Shown in pieces: positions 45,341-53,741 of a stretch of 64,000 bases of DNA. Within the stretch, counting starts at the first letter, position 1. Every line of letters begins with the position of its first letter. The notes under the pieces are model-generated. The model had not been told where the DNA came from, made no database searches, and saw nothing but the letters and a program-made list of their open reading frames with translations. The DNA comes from Actinoallomurus sp048498315 (GTDB lineage Bacteria > Actinomycetota > Actinomycetes > Streptosporangiales > Streptosporangiaceae). The stretch lies in contig JBEHYF010000006.1 of NCBI GenBank assembly GCA_048498315.1, forward strand, positions 1 through 64,000. The letters run 5' to 3'. A program made the position numbers and the translations under genes.

Positions 45341-45423
45341 GTCGTAGGAGGAGCCGCCGTGCCGGCGACTCGTGCCCCTGCGGGACGGGCCGGAAGTGCC
45401 AGAGCCCCCAGGGTTCTCCTGGC
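45341..45423. terminator. Inverted repeat between convergent P450 and methyltransferase genes
   Basis: TGCCAGAG and CTCCTGGCA pair with one bulge around CCCCCAGGGTT at 45399-45423. A second inverted pair, GATCCGAAGCCGTCG, is nearby. They occupy the gap between two convergent genes and could stop both transcripts. Confidence 0.4.
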
Positions 45424-45432
45424 AGCGGCCCG

Positions 45433-46437
45433 TCAGCGGGTGGGCAGGATCTCCGGTAGCGGGATGCCGACGGTCTGGACGAGCCAGCCGAAGCCGCCGA
45501 GCCCGGCCGGATCGGTCAGCTCGGCATCGTCGCCGGCCGCGCTCAGCGCGCGCACGTAGCCGCGCGGGTCGGTGCGGGCGAGGTCGAGCGGGGGGCGCTC
45601 GCCGCACAGCCCGAGGGCGCGCAGCGCGGCGCGCTGGGTGGTCAGCAGGGTGGCCGTGGCGCCGGCCTGCCGGCCCGCGTCGGCGCATGCGTCGAGGGCG
45701 ACGTGCGCGGTGATGTCGCAGGAGCCGTCGGGCACCGGCGAGACGCACCGGCCGTCGCGGTATCCGGTGAGCGTGCCGTACGGCGGCCGCCCCTCGCGCT
45801 CGTGCGCGTAGTCGACGGCCAGCGCGAGGCCGCCGCGCAGCCGCCTGACGACCGACGCCCAGGCGAGGCAGCGCGGCCAGCCGACCTCGGCGCGGTCTCC
45901 GGGCTCGCGCAGCGGCCACCAGCGCTCCAGCCACTCGGTGTCGGCAGCGGTGGGGACGGGGCCCGGCGTCTCGCCGCCGGTGCACGGGTCGACCGCGACC
46001 AGGCGCGGCCCGTCGGCGGTCAGCTCGACGACGTCGAGCGGCACGTTGTCCAGCCACTCGTTCGCGACCACCATGCCGGTGATCTCGTCGGGGAGGGTGT
46101 CACGCCACTCGACCGCCGGATGCAGCTCGTCCGGGCGCGGCGCGACCTCGACGGCGACCGGGTGGAGCCGGCCGGCCGGCAGGGACCCGCCCGCGACCGC
46201 GACGATCTCGGCCAGCAGCTCGCCGGATCCGGCGCCGATGTCGACGAGGTCGAACCGTGGCGGGTGCCCGAGTGCGGCGTCGACCTTGCCGGCCAGCCGC
46301 GCCAGCGCCAGCGCGAACCGCCGGGCGGCATGGACCGACGTGCGGAAGTGCGCCGCCGGCCGCTCGCCCCTGCGGTAGAAGCCGCCGGGCCCGTACAGCG
46401 CCCGCTGCATCGCCGTACGCCACAGGACCTGACTCAC
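45433..46437 (-). CDS. MidA/NDUFAF7-like SAM-dependent methyltransferase
   Basis: 334 residues from GTG 46437. The S-adenosylmethionine motif is LVDIGAGSGELLAEIVAVAG. Family markers are an N-terminal YGPGGFYRRGE, a central VVANEWLDNVPLDVVEL and a later LALAVDYAHEREGRPPYGTL. The eukaryotic homologue NDUFAF7 dimethylates Arg of the complex I 49-kDa subunit. A stand-alone nuoD (that subunit) lies only 4.8 kb away, which makes a link attractive but unproven. The canonical family normally has about 350-400 residues, so this is slightly short. Confidence 0.85.
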   Translation of the reverse strand: MSQVLWRTAMQRALYGPGGFYRRGERPAAHFRTSVHAARRFALALARLAGKVDAALGHPPRFDLVDIGAGSGELLAEIVAVAGGSLPAGRLHPVAVEVAPRPDELHPAVEWRDTLPDEITGMVVANEWLDNVPLDVVELTADGPRLVAVDPCTGGETPGPVPTAADTEWLERWWPLREPGDRAEVGWPRCLAWASVVRRLRGGLALAVDYAHEREGRPPYGTLTGYRDGRCVSPVPDGSCDITAHVALDACADAGRQAGATATLLTTQRAALRALGLCGERPPLDLARTDPRGYVRALSAAGDDAELTDPAGLGGFGWLVQTVGIPLPEILPTR

Positions 46438-46527
46438 GCCTTGACCGTATCGCGTGCGCCCCGGGGCGGACGCCGCGTACGACCTGTGGTGGACGCGCCG
46501 AACGCCGGTAAACCGTACGCTGTTGCA

Positions 46528-47736
46528 GTGTTCGCCCGATTGTTCGCATGGTTGCGGCGCCACCCGCGGCTCGTCGACCTGCTGTGGGCGCTGCCCGTCG
46601 TCGCCTTCTCGGGGGCGACCGCCGCGATCTACATCGACGGCACGCCCCCGCACCACCGCACCTCCTGGTATCTGTACGCCGCCCTCGTCGCCGGGCTGTG
46701 CGGCCCCCTGGTCTGGCGGCGCGCCCGGCCGCGCGCTGTGTTCGCGATCGTCGCGAACATCGCGTTCGTGCAGTGGCTGGAGGGCGTCGAGCTCTTCCCG
46801 GCCGACATCGCCGTCCTCGTCGCCATGTACACCGTCGCGGCGACCTGCATTCTGCGCTGGGCGGTCGCGGCGGCCCTCGTCGCCGAGTTCGGCGCGGTGC
46901 TGGCCATCCTGCACCAGCCGGGTCCAAGGTCGGCCACCGGCCGCTGGAGCGGGCTGATCCCCTTTACGATCCTGATCTGGGCGGTGTGGCTGTGCGGGCT
47001 GTACCTCAGCACGCGGCGCAAGTACATGCACAGCCTGGAGGAACGGGCGCAACGACTGGAGCGCGAGCGGGACGCCCAGGCGCAGGTCGCCGCGGCGGCC
47101 GAGCGGGCGCGCATCGCCCGGGAGATGCACGACGTCATCGCGCACAGCGTCAGCGTGATGGTCGTCCAGGCCGACGGCGCCGCCTACATGGTCGACCTCG
47201 ATCCGGAGCGGGCGCGGCGGGCGATGGAGACGATCGGGGAGACCGGACGGCAGGCGCTCACCGAGATGCGCCGAATGCTCGGCGTGCTCCGGGAGCGCGA
47301 CGGCACCGGACCGTACGCCCCGCAGCCGGGGATCGAGCAGCTCACCGAGCTGGTCGCGCAGATCCGCTCGGCCGGGCTGCCGGTCGACCTGACGATCGAG
47401 GGTGTCCCGGAGGAGCTGCCGGCGGCGCAGCAGTTGGCGATCTACCGCATCGTCCAGGAGGCGCTCACGAACACCCGCAAGCACGCCGGGCCGCGCGCCA
47501 CGGCGCAGGTGCGGTTGCACTACGCGGAGGACGCCGTGGAGATCCGCATCCGCGACGACGGACGCGGCACGGCCGCCCCGAGCGACGGGCGCGGGCACGG
47601 GCTGGTGGGCATGACCGAGCGCGCCGCCCTGTATGGGGGCTGGGTGCGCACCGGGCCGTGCCCCGGCGGCGGGTACGAGGTGCTGGCCCGGCTCCCGGTC
47701 CCGGACCGGCGCACCGCCGGGACGCACGTGGCATGA
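46528..47736 (+). CDS. LiaS/DesK-type sensor histidine kinase
   Basis: 402 residues from GTG 46528. Four to five membrane helices fill the first 180 residues (LVDLLWALPVVAFSGATAAI, then WYLYAALVAGLCGPLVW and others). A coiled coil (MHSLEERAQRLERERDAQ) leads into the HisKA_3 domain with phosphorylation site His201 in REMHDVIAHSVSVMVVQ. The HATPase part has N-box QEALTNTRKHAG and G-box DDGRGTA with GHGLVGMTERAAL. It should autophosphorylate and pass phosphate to the regulator 11 bases downstream. The signal is unknown. The sensor has no extracytoplasmic domain of size, so it probably senses within the membrane. Confidence 0.95.
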   Translation: MFARLFAWLRRHPRLVDLLWALPVVAFSGATAAIYIDGTPPHHRTSWYLYAALVAGLCGPLVWRRARPRAVFAIVANIAFVQWLEGVELFPADIAVLVAMYTVAATCILRWAVAAALVAEFGAVLAILHQPGPRSATGRWSGLIPFTILIWAVWLCGLYLSTRRKYMHSLEERAQRLERERDAQAQVAAAAERARIAREMHDVIAHSVSVMVVQADGAAYMVDLDPERARRAMETIGETGRQALTEMRRMLGVLRERDGTGPYAPQPGIEQLTELVAQIRSAGLPVDLTIEGVPEELPAAQQLAIYRIVQEALTNTRKHAGPRATAQVRLHYAEDAVEIRIRDDGRGTAAPSDGRGHGLVGMTERAALYGGWVRTGPCPGGGYEVLARLPVPDRRTAGTHVA

Positions 47737-47746
47737 AAGGCGGATC

Positions 47747-48412
47747 GTGACCATACGGGTGCTGCTCGTCGATGACCAGGAGCTGGTCAGGGCCGGGTTT
47801 CGCATGGTGCTGGACGCCCAGCCCGACATCGAGGTGGCCGGTGAGGCCGCCGACGGCGAGCAGGCCGTCCGGGCGCTGCGGACCGCCACGGCCGACGTCG
47901 TGCTCATGGACGTGCGGATGCCGCGTATGGACGGCATCGAGGCGACGCGGCGGATCTGCGCGCTACCGGACGCCCCCAAGGTGATCATCCTGACCACCTT
48001 TGACCTGGACGAGTACGCGTTCGCCGCGCTGAAGGCGGGCGCCGCCGGTTTCCTGCTCAAGGACGCCGGGCCGGCGCAGCTCATGGAGGCCATCCACGCG
48101 GTGCACTCCGGCGACGCGGTCGTCGCGCCGAGCACGACCCGGCGGCTGATCGACCGCTTCGTGCCGCACCTGCCGGTCGAGGAGCCCGAGTCGGACCCCC
48201 GGCTGGAGACGCTCACGGCGCGCGAGCGCGAGGTGCTGCACCTGGTCGCCAAGGGCCTGTCCAACGGCGAGATCGCCGGAAGGCTGTACGTCTCCGAGGC
48301 GACCGTCAAGACACACGTCGGCCGGATCCTCACGAAGCTCGGCCTGCGCGACCGCGTGCAGGCCGTCGTCTTCGCCTACGAGACCGGCCTCGTCCGCACC
48401 GGAACCGACTGA
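47747..48412 (+). CDS. NarL/LuxR-family response regulator
   Basis: 221 residues from GTG 47747. The receiver domain begins VLLVDDQELVRAGFRMVLDA. The phospho-acceptor is Asp55 in VLMDVRMPRMDGIEA, and the Thr and Lys switch residues are in ILTTFDLDEYAF and GFLLKDAG. The LuxR helix-turn-helix is LTAREREVLHLVAKGLSNGE with YVSEATVKTHVGRILTKLGL. It is the partner of the preceding histidine kinase. Its targets are unknown. The downstream chaplin gene is separated by 400 bases and may or may not be one. Confidence 0.96.
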   Translation: MTIRVLLVDDQELVRAGFRMVLDAQPDIEVAGEAADGEQAVRALRTATADVVLMDVRMPRMDGIEATRRICALPDAPKVIILTTFDLDEYAFAALKAGAAGFLLKDAGPAQLMEAIHAVHSGDAVVAPSTTRRLIDRFVPHLPVEEPESDPRLETLTAREREVLHLVAKGLSNGEIAGRLYVSEATVKTHVGRILTKLGLRDRVQAVVFAYETGLVRTGTD

Positions 48413-48767
48413 CCCTCGCGGCGTAGGGCAGCCGGCGGGCGGGACAGGGCCTGCCGGCTCGGCCGGCCCTGAAGGACGCCCGCCTCCGCATGCACGGCCC
48501 GGCTCGGCGCGAAGTCCGGGCTCCCGCCGCTGTGCTCTGCGTGCGCGGGCGTGCACGGCCGGGCCCCGCCCATGGGGCCGGCTTCGGCGTGCGCGGCCGG
48601 TTCCGTGTGTGCGGCCCAGGTTTGGCGTGTGCAAGCCCGGGCTGCGCGCAATCCGGCGGATCACCGCAGATGCGGGCAAAATAATCACCTGCCGTAACGT
48701 TTTGATTACACAAAGCGAGATCCTCTTACTATTGCCAGAGGGTATCTGGATAACTACGCAAGGTGTC
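48413..48767. other. Gene-free spacer upstream of the chaplin gene
   Basis: Mostly imperfect GTGCGCGGGC/CGGGCC-type repeats to about 48660. After that the sequence becomes AT-rich (GTAACGTTTTGATTACACAA; then TCTTACTATTGCC), which is probably the chaplin promoter region. No gene is evident. Confidence 0.5.
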
Positions 48768-48789
48768 GGCCGCTTCCGAAGCGGCCGGG
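48768..48789 (+). promoter_or_regulatory. Perfect hairpin in the chaplin leader
   Basis: GGCCGCTTC-CGAAGCGGCC is a near-perfect inverted repeat (8-9 bp stem, short loop), ending about 25 bases before the chaplin start codon and just before its ribosome binding site. It may stabilise the mRNA or attenuate it. Developmentally regulated surface genes often have such leaders. Confidence 0.5.
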
Positions 48790-48814
48790 AACCGCGATGT
48801 ACGGGAGGAATCAG

Positions 48815-49114
48815 GTGCTCAAGAAGCTCACCGCGGCAGGGGCGGTGGCGGCCGCCGCGACCGGCGTCATCCTGGCCGCGGCTCCGGCCAACGCCGGCGT
48901 CAACACGAACCACTCCGGGGGCATCATCTCCGGAAACAACGTGATCGTGCCCATCACGGTTCCGGTCAACGTCTGCGGCAACGCGGTGTCGGTGATCGGT
49001 TTCTCGGGCGCCGGTTGCAAGGGCGGCGCGTCGGTCGCCGGGCCCAGCCACCACCGGAGCTACTACTACCGGCACCACCACTGCCGCCACCACCGCTACC
49101 CGTGGTCGTCCTGA
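48815..49114 (+). CDS. Chaplin with His/Tyr-rich C-terminal tail
   Basis: GTG start at 48815 with GGGAGGA eight bases upstream (an ATG at 48797 is in frame but would bury the ribosome binding site); 99 residues. The signal peptide (LKKLTAAGAVAAAATGVILA, cleavage after ANA) precedes one chaplin domain with NHSGGIISGNNVIVPITVPV, then NVCGNAVSVIGFSGAGCKGG and its two conserved cysteines. Chaplins coat aerial hyphae and spores with amyloid-like rodlets. The last 20 residues are His/Tyr/Arg-rich (HHRSYYYRHHHCRHHR), with a third Cys. Such a tail is not part of normal short chaplins and could bind metal. Confidence 0.9.
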   Translation: MLKKLTAAGAVAAAATGVILAAAPANAGVNTNHSGGIISGNNVIVPITVPVNVCGNAVSVIGFSGAGCKGGASVAGPSHHRSYYYRHHHCRHHRYPWSS

Positions 49115-49131
49115 CCGGATGACGCGTCTTC

Positions 49132-49160
49132 GGCCCGCCCGCAGTGCCACCGGGCGGGCC
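49132..49160 (+). terminator. Hairpin after the chaplin gene
   Basis: GGCCCGCCCG and CGGGCGGGCC pair perfectly over 10 base pairs with a nine-base loop. It starts 18 bases after the chaplin stop. Confidence 0.75.
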
Positions 49161-49307
49161 GGAGCGCTGTTCCGGTGCGGCGTCCCGGGCGGGGGCGGTG
49201 CGGGCGCGGACCGGTGGGAGGGGCGAGCCGGACCGCACGCGAGCGGCGTACGCGGTGCCGGGTAGGCTGTGGCACACCGTCCGGTACCCGCACAAGGACT
49301 GGAACGA

Positions 49308-50225
49308 ATGACCGCTTCACATGACAGGCCGGGGCGGCTCGCCGTCGGTGTCGTCGGCGTCGGGCGCGTCGGATCGGCGCTGGGACACGCGCTCACGCTG
49401 GCCGGCCATACCGTCGTCGCCGCGGCCGGGATCTCCGAGGCCTCCCGCGAACGCGCGAGCCGGCGGCTTCCCGGCGTCCCCCTGCTCCCGGTCCAGGACG
49501 TCGTCGCCGCGGCCGATCTCGCCCTGCTCGCCGTTCCCGACGACGCCCTGTCCGCCCTCGTGGGCGGCCTGGTCGCCACCGGCGTCAAGGTCGAAGGCAA
49601 GCTGATCGCGCACACCAGCGGCTCGTACGGCATCGGCGTCCTCGACCCGGCGACCAGGGCCGGAGCGCTGCCGCTCGCGCTGCATCCCGTCATGACGTTC
49701 ACCGGGCGCCCCGACGACGTCGACCGGCTGGCCGGCATCTCGTTCGGCGTGACCGCGCCCGAACCGCTGCGCCCGGTCGCGGAGGCGCTGGTGGTCGAGA
49801 TGGGCGGCGAGCCGGTCTGGATTCCCGAGGAGAGCCGCACGCTCTACCACGCGGCACTGGCGGGGGGTGCCAACCACCTGGTCACGCTGGTGGTCGAGTC
49901 CATGGACCTGCTGTCGCAAGCCGGCGTCGAGGCGCCCGGCCGCATGCTCGGCCCGCTCCTGGGCGCCGCGCTCGACAACGCGCTGCGGCTCGGCGCGAAC
50001 GGGCTGACCGGCCCGGTCGTCCGCGGCGACGCCGACACCGTCGCCGGGCACGTCGCCGAGCTGGAACGCGTCTCGCCGCGGGCGCACGGCGCGTACGTGG
50101 CGATGGCCCGGCTCACCGCCGACCGCGCGCTCGCCGCCGGGCTGCTCAAACCGGAAGACGCCGAGCGCCTGCTCGGTGCCCTCGCCGGCGGACCGGCGAC
50201 GGGCGAGGAGGGAACCGCCCGATGA
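49308..50225 (+). CDS. Rossmann-like/DUF2520 oxidoreductase-like protein upstream of panC
   Basis: 305 residues from ATG 49308. The N-terminal NAD(P)-binding strand is LAVGVVGVGRVGSALGHALT. The C-terminal DUF2520 helical domain contains LALHPVMTFTGRPDD and LYHAALAGGANHLVTLVVES. The family looks like ketopantoate reductase or a pyrroline-carboxylate-reductase-like fold, and in many actinobacteria it is placed directly before panC. It may therefore be an alternative ketopantoate reductase (PanE role), although this has not been shown from sequence. The stop overlaps panC by four bases. Confidence 0.85.
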   Translation: MTASHDRPGRLAVGVVGVGRVGSALGHALTLAGHTVVAAAGISEASRERASRRLPGVPLLPVQDVVAAADLALLAVPDDALSALVGGLVATGVKVEGKLIAHTSGSYGIGVLDPATRAGALPLALHPVMTFTGRPDDVDRLAGISFGVTAPEPLRPVAEALVVEMGGEPVWIPEESRTLYHAALAGGANHLVTLVVESMDLLSQAGVEAPGRMLGPLLGAALDNALRLGANGLTGPVVRGDADTVAGHVAELERVSPRAHGAYVAMARLTADRALAAGLLKPEDAERLLGALAGGPATGEEGTAR

Positions 50226-51115
50226 CCCCTGTGATCGCCCGCACCCGCGGCGAGCTCGCCACCGCCCGCGCCGCCCTCGGCACCGTGGCGCTGGTGCCCA
50301 CGATGGGCGCGCTGCATGAGGGGCACCGGTCGCTGATGCGCCGCGCCCGCGACCTGGCCGACGCCGTCGCCGTCAGCATCTTCGTCAACCCGCTGCAGTT
50401 CGGCCCGGGCGAGGATCTCGACCGGTACCCGCGCACGCTGCCCGCCGACATCGGGGCGTGCGCGGACGAGGGCGTCGACCTGATCTTCGCGCCGACGGTC
50501 GACGTCATGTACCCGCCCAGCGCGGCCGACCGGCGCGTCACGGTCGACTCCGGCGAGATGGGCACGATCGTTGAGGGTGCGTGCCGTCCGGGGCACTTCA
50601 ACGGCGTGCTCACGGTGGTGCTCAAGCTGTTCAACCTGATGCGGCCGGACGTCGCCGTCTTCGGCGAGAAGGACGCCCAGCAGCTCGCGATGGTCCGCCG
50701 CATGGTAGCCGATCTGGACGTGCCCGTCCGCATCGTCGGCTGCCCGACCGTACGCGAGTACGACGGCCTGGCCGTGTCCAGCCGCAACCGCTACCTGTCC
50801 GGGCCCGAGCGCCGCACGGCGGTGTCACTGTCGCGCGCCCTGTACGCGGGGGCCGCCGCGGTCACGGAGGGGCCGGCCAAGGTGCTGCGGGCGGCGCGCG
50901 CGGTGCTCGACGGCGCGATGGCCGCCGACCCGCCGCTGGAGCTCGACTACCTGGTGCTCGTCGACCCCGAGACGTTCCACGAGGTGGACGACGCGCACAC
51001 CGGCCCGGCGATCCTCGCCGTCGCCGGCCGCGTCGGCACCACCCATCTCATCGACAACGTCCCGCTGTACTTCGGCCCCGTGACCGCCTCAGCCCCGCTC
51101 CTGGAGCCGTTCTGA
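50222..51115 (+). CDS. panC: Pantothenate synthetase
   Basis: 297 residues from ATG 50222 in an ATGA overlap. It joins pantoate with beta-alanine using ATP. LVPTMGALHEGHRSLMRRA contains the HIGH-like nucleotide site, SIFVNPLQFGPGEDLDRYPR binds pantoate, and FGEKDAQQLAMVRRMVADL and SSRNRYLSGPERR are family markers. PanD, coded 1 base on, supplies beta-alanine. Coupled overlap with panD (TGATG) shows a tight operon. Confidence 0.97.
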   Translation: MTPVIARTRGELATARAALGTVALVPTMGALHEGHRSLMRRARDLADAVAVSIFVNPLQFGPGEDLDRYPRTLPADIGACADEGVDLIFAPTVDVMYPPSAADRRVTVDSGEMGTIVEGACRPGHFNGVLTVVLKLFNLMRPDVAVFGEKDAQQLAMVRRMVADLDVPVRIVGCPTVREYDGLAVSSRNRYLSGPERRTAVSLSRALYAGAAAVTEGPAKVLRAARAVLDGAMAADPPLELDYLVLVDPETFHEVDDAHTGPAILAVAGRVGTTHLIDNVPLYFGPVTASAPLLEPF

Positions 51116-51540
51116 TGTTCCGCACGATGTTCAAGTCCAAGATCCACCGCGCCACCGTCACCCAGGCCGACCTGCACTACGTCGGCTCCGTGACGATCGA
51201 CGCGGATCTCATGGAGGCCGCCGACCTACTGCCCGGCGAGCAGGTGCAGATCGTCGACATCGGCAACGGCGCGCGGCTGGAGACGTACGTCATCGCCGGC
51301 CCGCGCGGCAGCGGCGTGATCGGGATCAACGGCGCGGCGGCGCATCTGGTCCACCCGGGCGACCTGGTCATCATCATCAGCTACGCCGCGATGACCGACG
51401 AGCAGGCCCGCGCGTTCGAGCCGCGCGTCGTCCACGTCGACCGCGCCAACAAGATCATCGAACTGGGCTCCGACCCGGCCGCGTCGGTCCCGGGCGCCGA
51501 CACCGTACGCGGCGACACCCTCACCGAAACGCTCGCGTAG
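51115..51540 (+). CDS. panD: Aspartate 1-decarboxylase
   Basis: 141 residues from ATG 51115 overlapping the panC stop. It decarboxylates L-aspartate to beta-alanine. The proenzyme cuts itself between Gly24 and Ser25 (HYVGSVTID) to form a pyruvoyl group. The fold is confirmed by MFRTMFKSKIHRATVTQADL, then YVIAGPRGSGVIGINGAAAH and HPGDLVIIISYA. The C-terminus is about 20 residues longer than the E. coli enzyme, as in other actinobacteria. Confidence 0.97.
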   Translation: MFRTMFKSKIHRATVTQADLHYVGSVTIDADLMEAADLLPGEQVQIVDIGNGARLETYVIAGPRGSGVIGINGAAAHLVHPGDLVIIISYAAMTDEQARAFEPRVVHVDRANKIIELGSDPAASVPGADTVRGDTLTETLA

Positions 51541-51862
51541 CAGCCGGAACGTCGCCGAGGCCGCCCCCGCTTCCGCGGAAGCGCGGACGGTCACGCCCCG
51601 CCGCCCGTTCCGGCCATGCCCCGTGCCGACGGTGCCGGGCGTACGTGTGATGCCCGGCGCGCCGGTGGGGCGGCGTGCGCGCCCGGCCTGCCCGGCGCAC
51701 CGACGTTACCTGCCGTGCCGGCCGGGCCTCCGGTACGCGCCGCACTCGCGCGCCGGCTCGCGCCGGCCGCCGGTGTGCGGGCCGCTGCGCCGCCCGCCGG
51801 AATGGCCGTCCACCGGGCCGGTTATAGTCACAGTGACGAAAATCGGCCCCCGAGGAGGGTTC
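51541..51862 (+). promoter_or_regulatory. Spacer before nadB with candidate promoter and operator
   Basis: No gene is evident in these 322 bases. Near its end, TATAGT (51823-51828) resembles a -10 hexamer and overlaps the inverted repeat GTCAC-A-GTGAC (51827-51837). The latter is well placed for a repressor of NAD synthesis. No clear -35 is found. Confidence 0.35.
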
Positions 51863-53545
51863 ATGATCCCTCGACGTCTCACCGCCCCCGAGCCCGGCTG
51901 GACCACCGGCGCCGACATCGTCGTGATCGGCTCCGGCGTCGCCGGCCTGGTGACGGCGCTGCGGGCCCGTACGGCCGGGCGGGTGCTGCTGGTCACCAAG
52001 GCATTGCTGGAAGACGGCTCGACGCGCTGGGCGCAGGGCGGCATCGCCGCGGCCCTGCACGCCGACGACTCTCCCGAGGAGCACCTGCGCGACACGCTCG
52101 TCGCCGGGGTCGGCATCTGCGACCCGGGGGCGGTCCGCGCGCTGGTCACCGAGGGGCCGGACGCGGTCCGTGCGCTGATCGGGCTCGGCGCCGAATTCGA
52201 CCGCGGCGAGGACGGCAACGTCGCGCTCACCCGCGAGGGCGGCCACCTCAAGCGGCGCATCGCGCACGCGGGCGGCGACGCCACCGGCGCGGAGATCGGC
52301 CGGGCGCTGCAGGTGGCCGTGAAGGACGCCGGCATCGAGGTGATCGAGCACGCGCTCGTGATCGACCTGCTCACGGACGGCGGTCGCGTCACCGGGCTGA
52401 CCCTGCACGTGATGGGCGAGGGGCGACGGGACGGCGTCGGCGCCGTACGCGCTCGCGCGGTGATCCTCGCCACCGGCGGCCTGGGCCAGGTCTTCAAGGC
52501 CACCACGAATCCGGGCGTGTCCACCGGCGACGGCGTCGCGCTCGCGCTGCGCGCCGGTGCGGAGGTCGCGGACCTGGAGTTCGTGCAGTTCCACCCGACG
52601 GTGCTGTGGCTCGGGCCGGACGCGGCCGGACGGCAGCCGCTGATCTCCGAGGCGGTGCGCGGCGAGGGCGCGTTCCTCATCGATGCGGCGGGCGAGCGGT
52701 TCATGGTCGGCCGGCACCCGCTGGCCGACCTGGCCCCGCGCGACGTCGTCGCCAAGGCGATCATGACGAGGATGCGGGAGATGGGTGCTCCGTGCGTGTA
52801 CCTCGACGGGCGGCATCTCGGCCGGCGCACGTGGGAGAAGCGGTTCCCGACGATCCTCGCCGCCTGCGCCGAGCACGGCATCGACCCCGTACGGGAGCCG
52901 ATCCCGGTCAGCCCCGCTGCGCACTACGCCAGCGGCGGCGTTCGCACCGACCTGTGGGGCCGCACGTCGGTGCCCGGCCTGTACGCGTGCGGCGAGGTGG
53001 CCTGCACCGGGGTGCACGGCGCGAACCGGCTCGCCTCCAACTCGCTGCTGGAGGGCCTGGTGTTCGGGCGGCGGATCGCGTCGGTGCTGCCGGACGACCT
53101 GGCCGCCGCTCCGTTGCCCGGCTTCGGCGCGCCGCTCCCGGGCGCGCCGTCCGCGGGAGCCCCGGAGGCCGCGCTGCTGGAGCCCGGCGTCCGCGCCGAG
53201 GTGCAGGAGATCATGACGGTTGACGCGGGCGTCCTCCGGGACGGCCCCGGCCTGGCGCGCGCCGCCGCCCGGCTCGCCGCGCTGGCGGACCGCGTGACCG
53301 GCGAGCCGTGCACGGAGGCGTGGGAGGCCACCAATCTGCACACGGTCGCGTCGCTGATCGTGGCAGCGGCGCGGCGGCGCGAGGAGACGCGCGGCAGCCA
53401 CTGGCGCGAGGATTTCCCCGAGGCCACCGACACCTGGCGCGGCCACCTGGTGTCCGCGCTGACCGGCGCGGACCTGACCACCGTGTACGAGCCGGTCACC
53501 GACGACGCGCTCCTGGCGACGGCCGGTCTCGCGCGCGAGACGTGA
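51863..53545 (+). CDS. nadB: L-aspartate oxidase
   Basis: 560 residues from ATG 51863 (RBS CGAGGAGGG). It oxidises aspartate to iminoaspartate with FAD, the first step of NAD synthesis. The FAD-binding strand is DIVVIGSGVAGLVTALRA. STRWAQGGIAA, LEFVQFHPTVLW, LISEAVRGEGAFLID and ACTGVHGANRLASNSLLEGL are family markers. No nadA (quinolinate synthase) is present in this window, although nadA-nadB-nadC is the usual order. The product must therefore be handled by a nadA elsewhere. Confidence 0.97.
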   Translation: MIPRRLTAPEPGWTTGADIVVIGSGVAGLVTALRARTAGRVLLVTKALLEDGSTRWAQGGIAAALHADDSPEEHLRDTLVAGVGICDPGAVRALVTEGPDAVRALIGLGAEFDRGEDGNVALTREGGHLKRRIAHAGGDATGAEIGRALQVAVKDAGIEVIEHALVIDLLTDGGRVTGLTLHVMGEGRRDGVGAVRARAVILATGGLGQVFKATTNPGVSTGDGVALALRAGAEVADLEFVQFHPTVLWLGPDAAGRQPLISEAVRGEGAFLIDAAGERFMVGRHPLADLAPRDVVAKAIMTRMREMGAPCVYLDGRHLGRRTWEKRFPTILAACAEHGIDPVREPIPVSPAAHYASGGVRTDLWGRTSVPGLYACGEVACTGVHGANRLASNSLLEGLVFGRRIASVLPDDLAAAPLPGFGAPLPGAPSAGAPEAALLEPGVRAEVQEIMTVDAGVLRDGPGLARAAARLAALADRVTGEPCTEAWEATNLHTVASLIVAAARRREETRGSHWREDFPEATDTWRGHLVSALTGADLTTVYEPVTDDALLATAGLARET

Positions 53546-53609
53546 GCGTGCCGGCACCGGACCGCCTGGCCTGCCCGGCCGGCCGCCCGGACGTGAACGG
53601 CGCCCCGCC

Positions 53610-53667
53610 GCGGATGGCGTGCCGCGCGGTGCCGCCTGCTGCGGATGGCCTGCCGCGCGGTGCCGCC
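53610..53667 (+). repeat. 27-base direct repeat between nadB and nadC
   Basis: GCGGATGGCGTGCCGCGCGG TGCCGCC (53610-53636) recurs with one mismatch at 53641-53667 after a four-base gap. It is the main content of the 196-base gap. No gene is seen there. Confidence 0.7.
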
Positions 53668-53741
53668 CGGCGCGCCTCGCACGGCCGCCCGCCGGGGCGG
53701 GCAAGGGTGATCATTGACCGGACGACATCGGAGCGGAGAAC

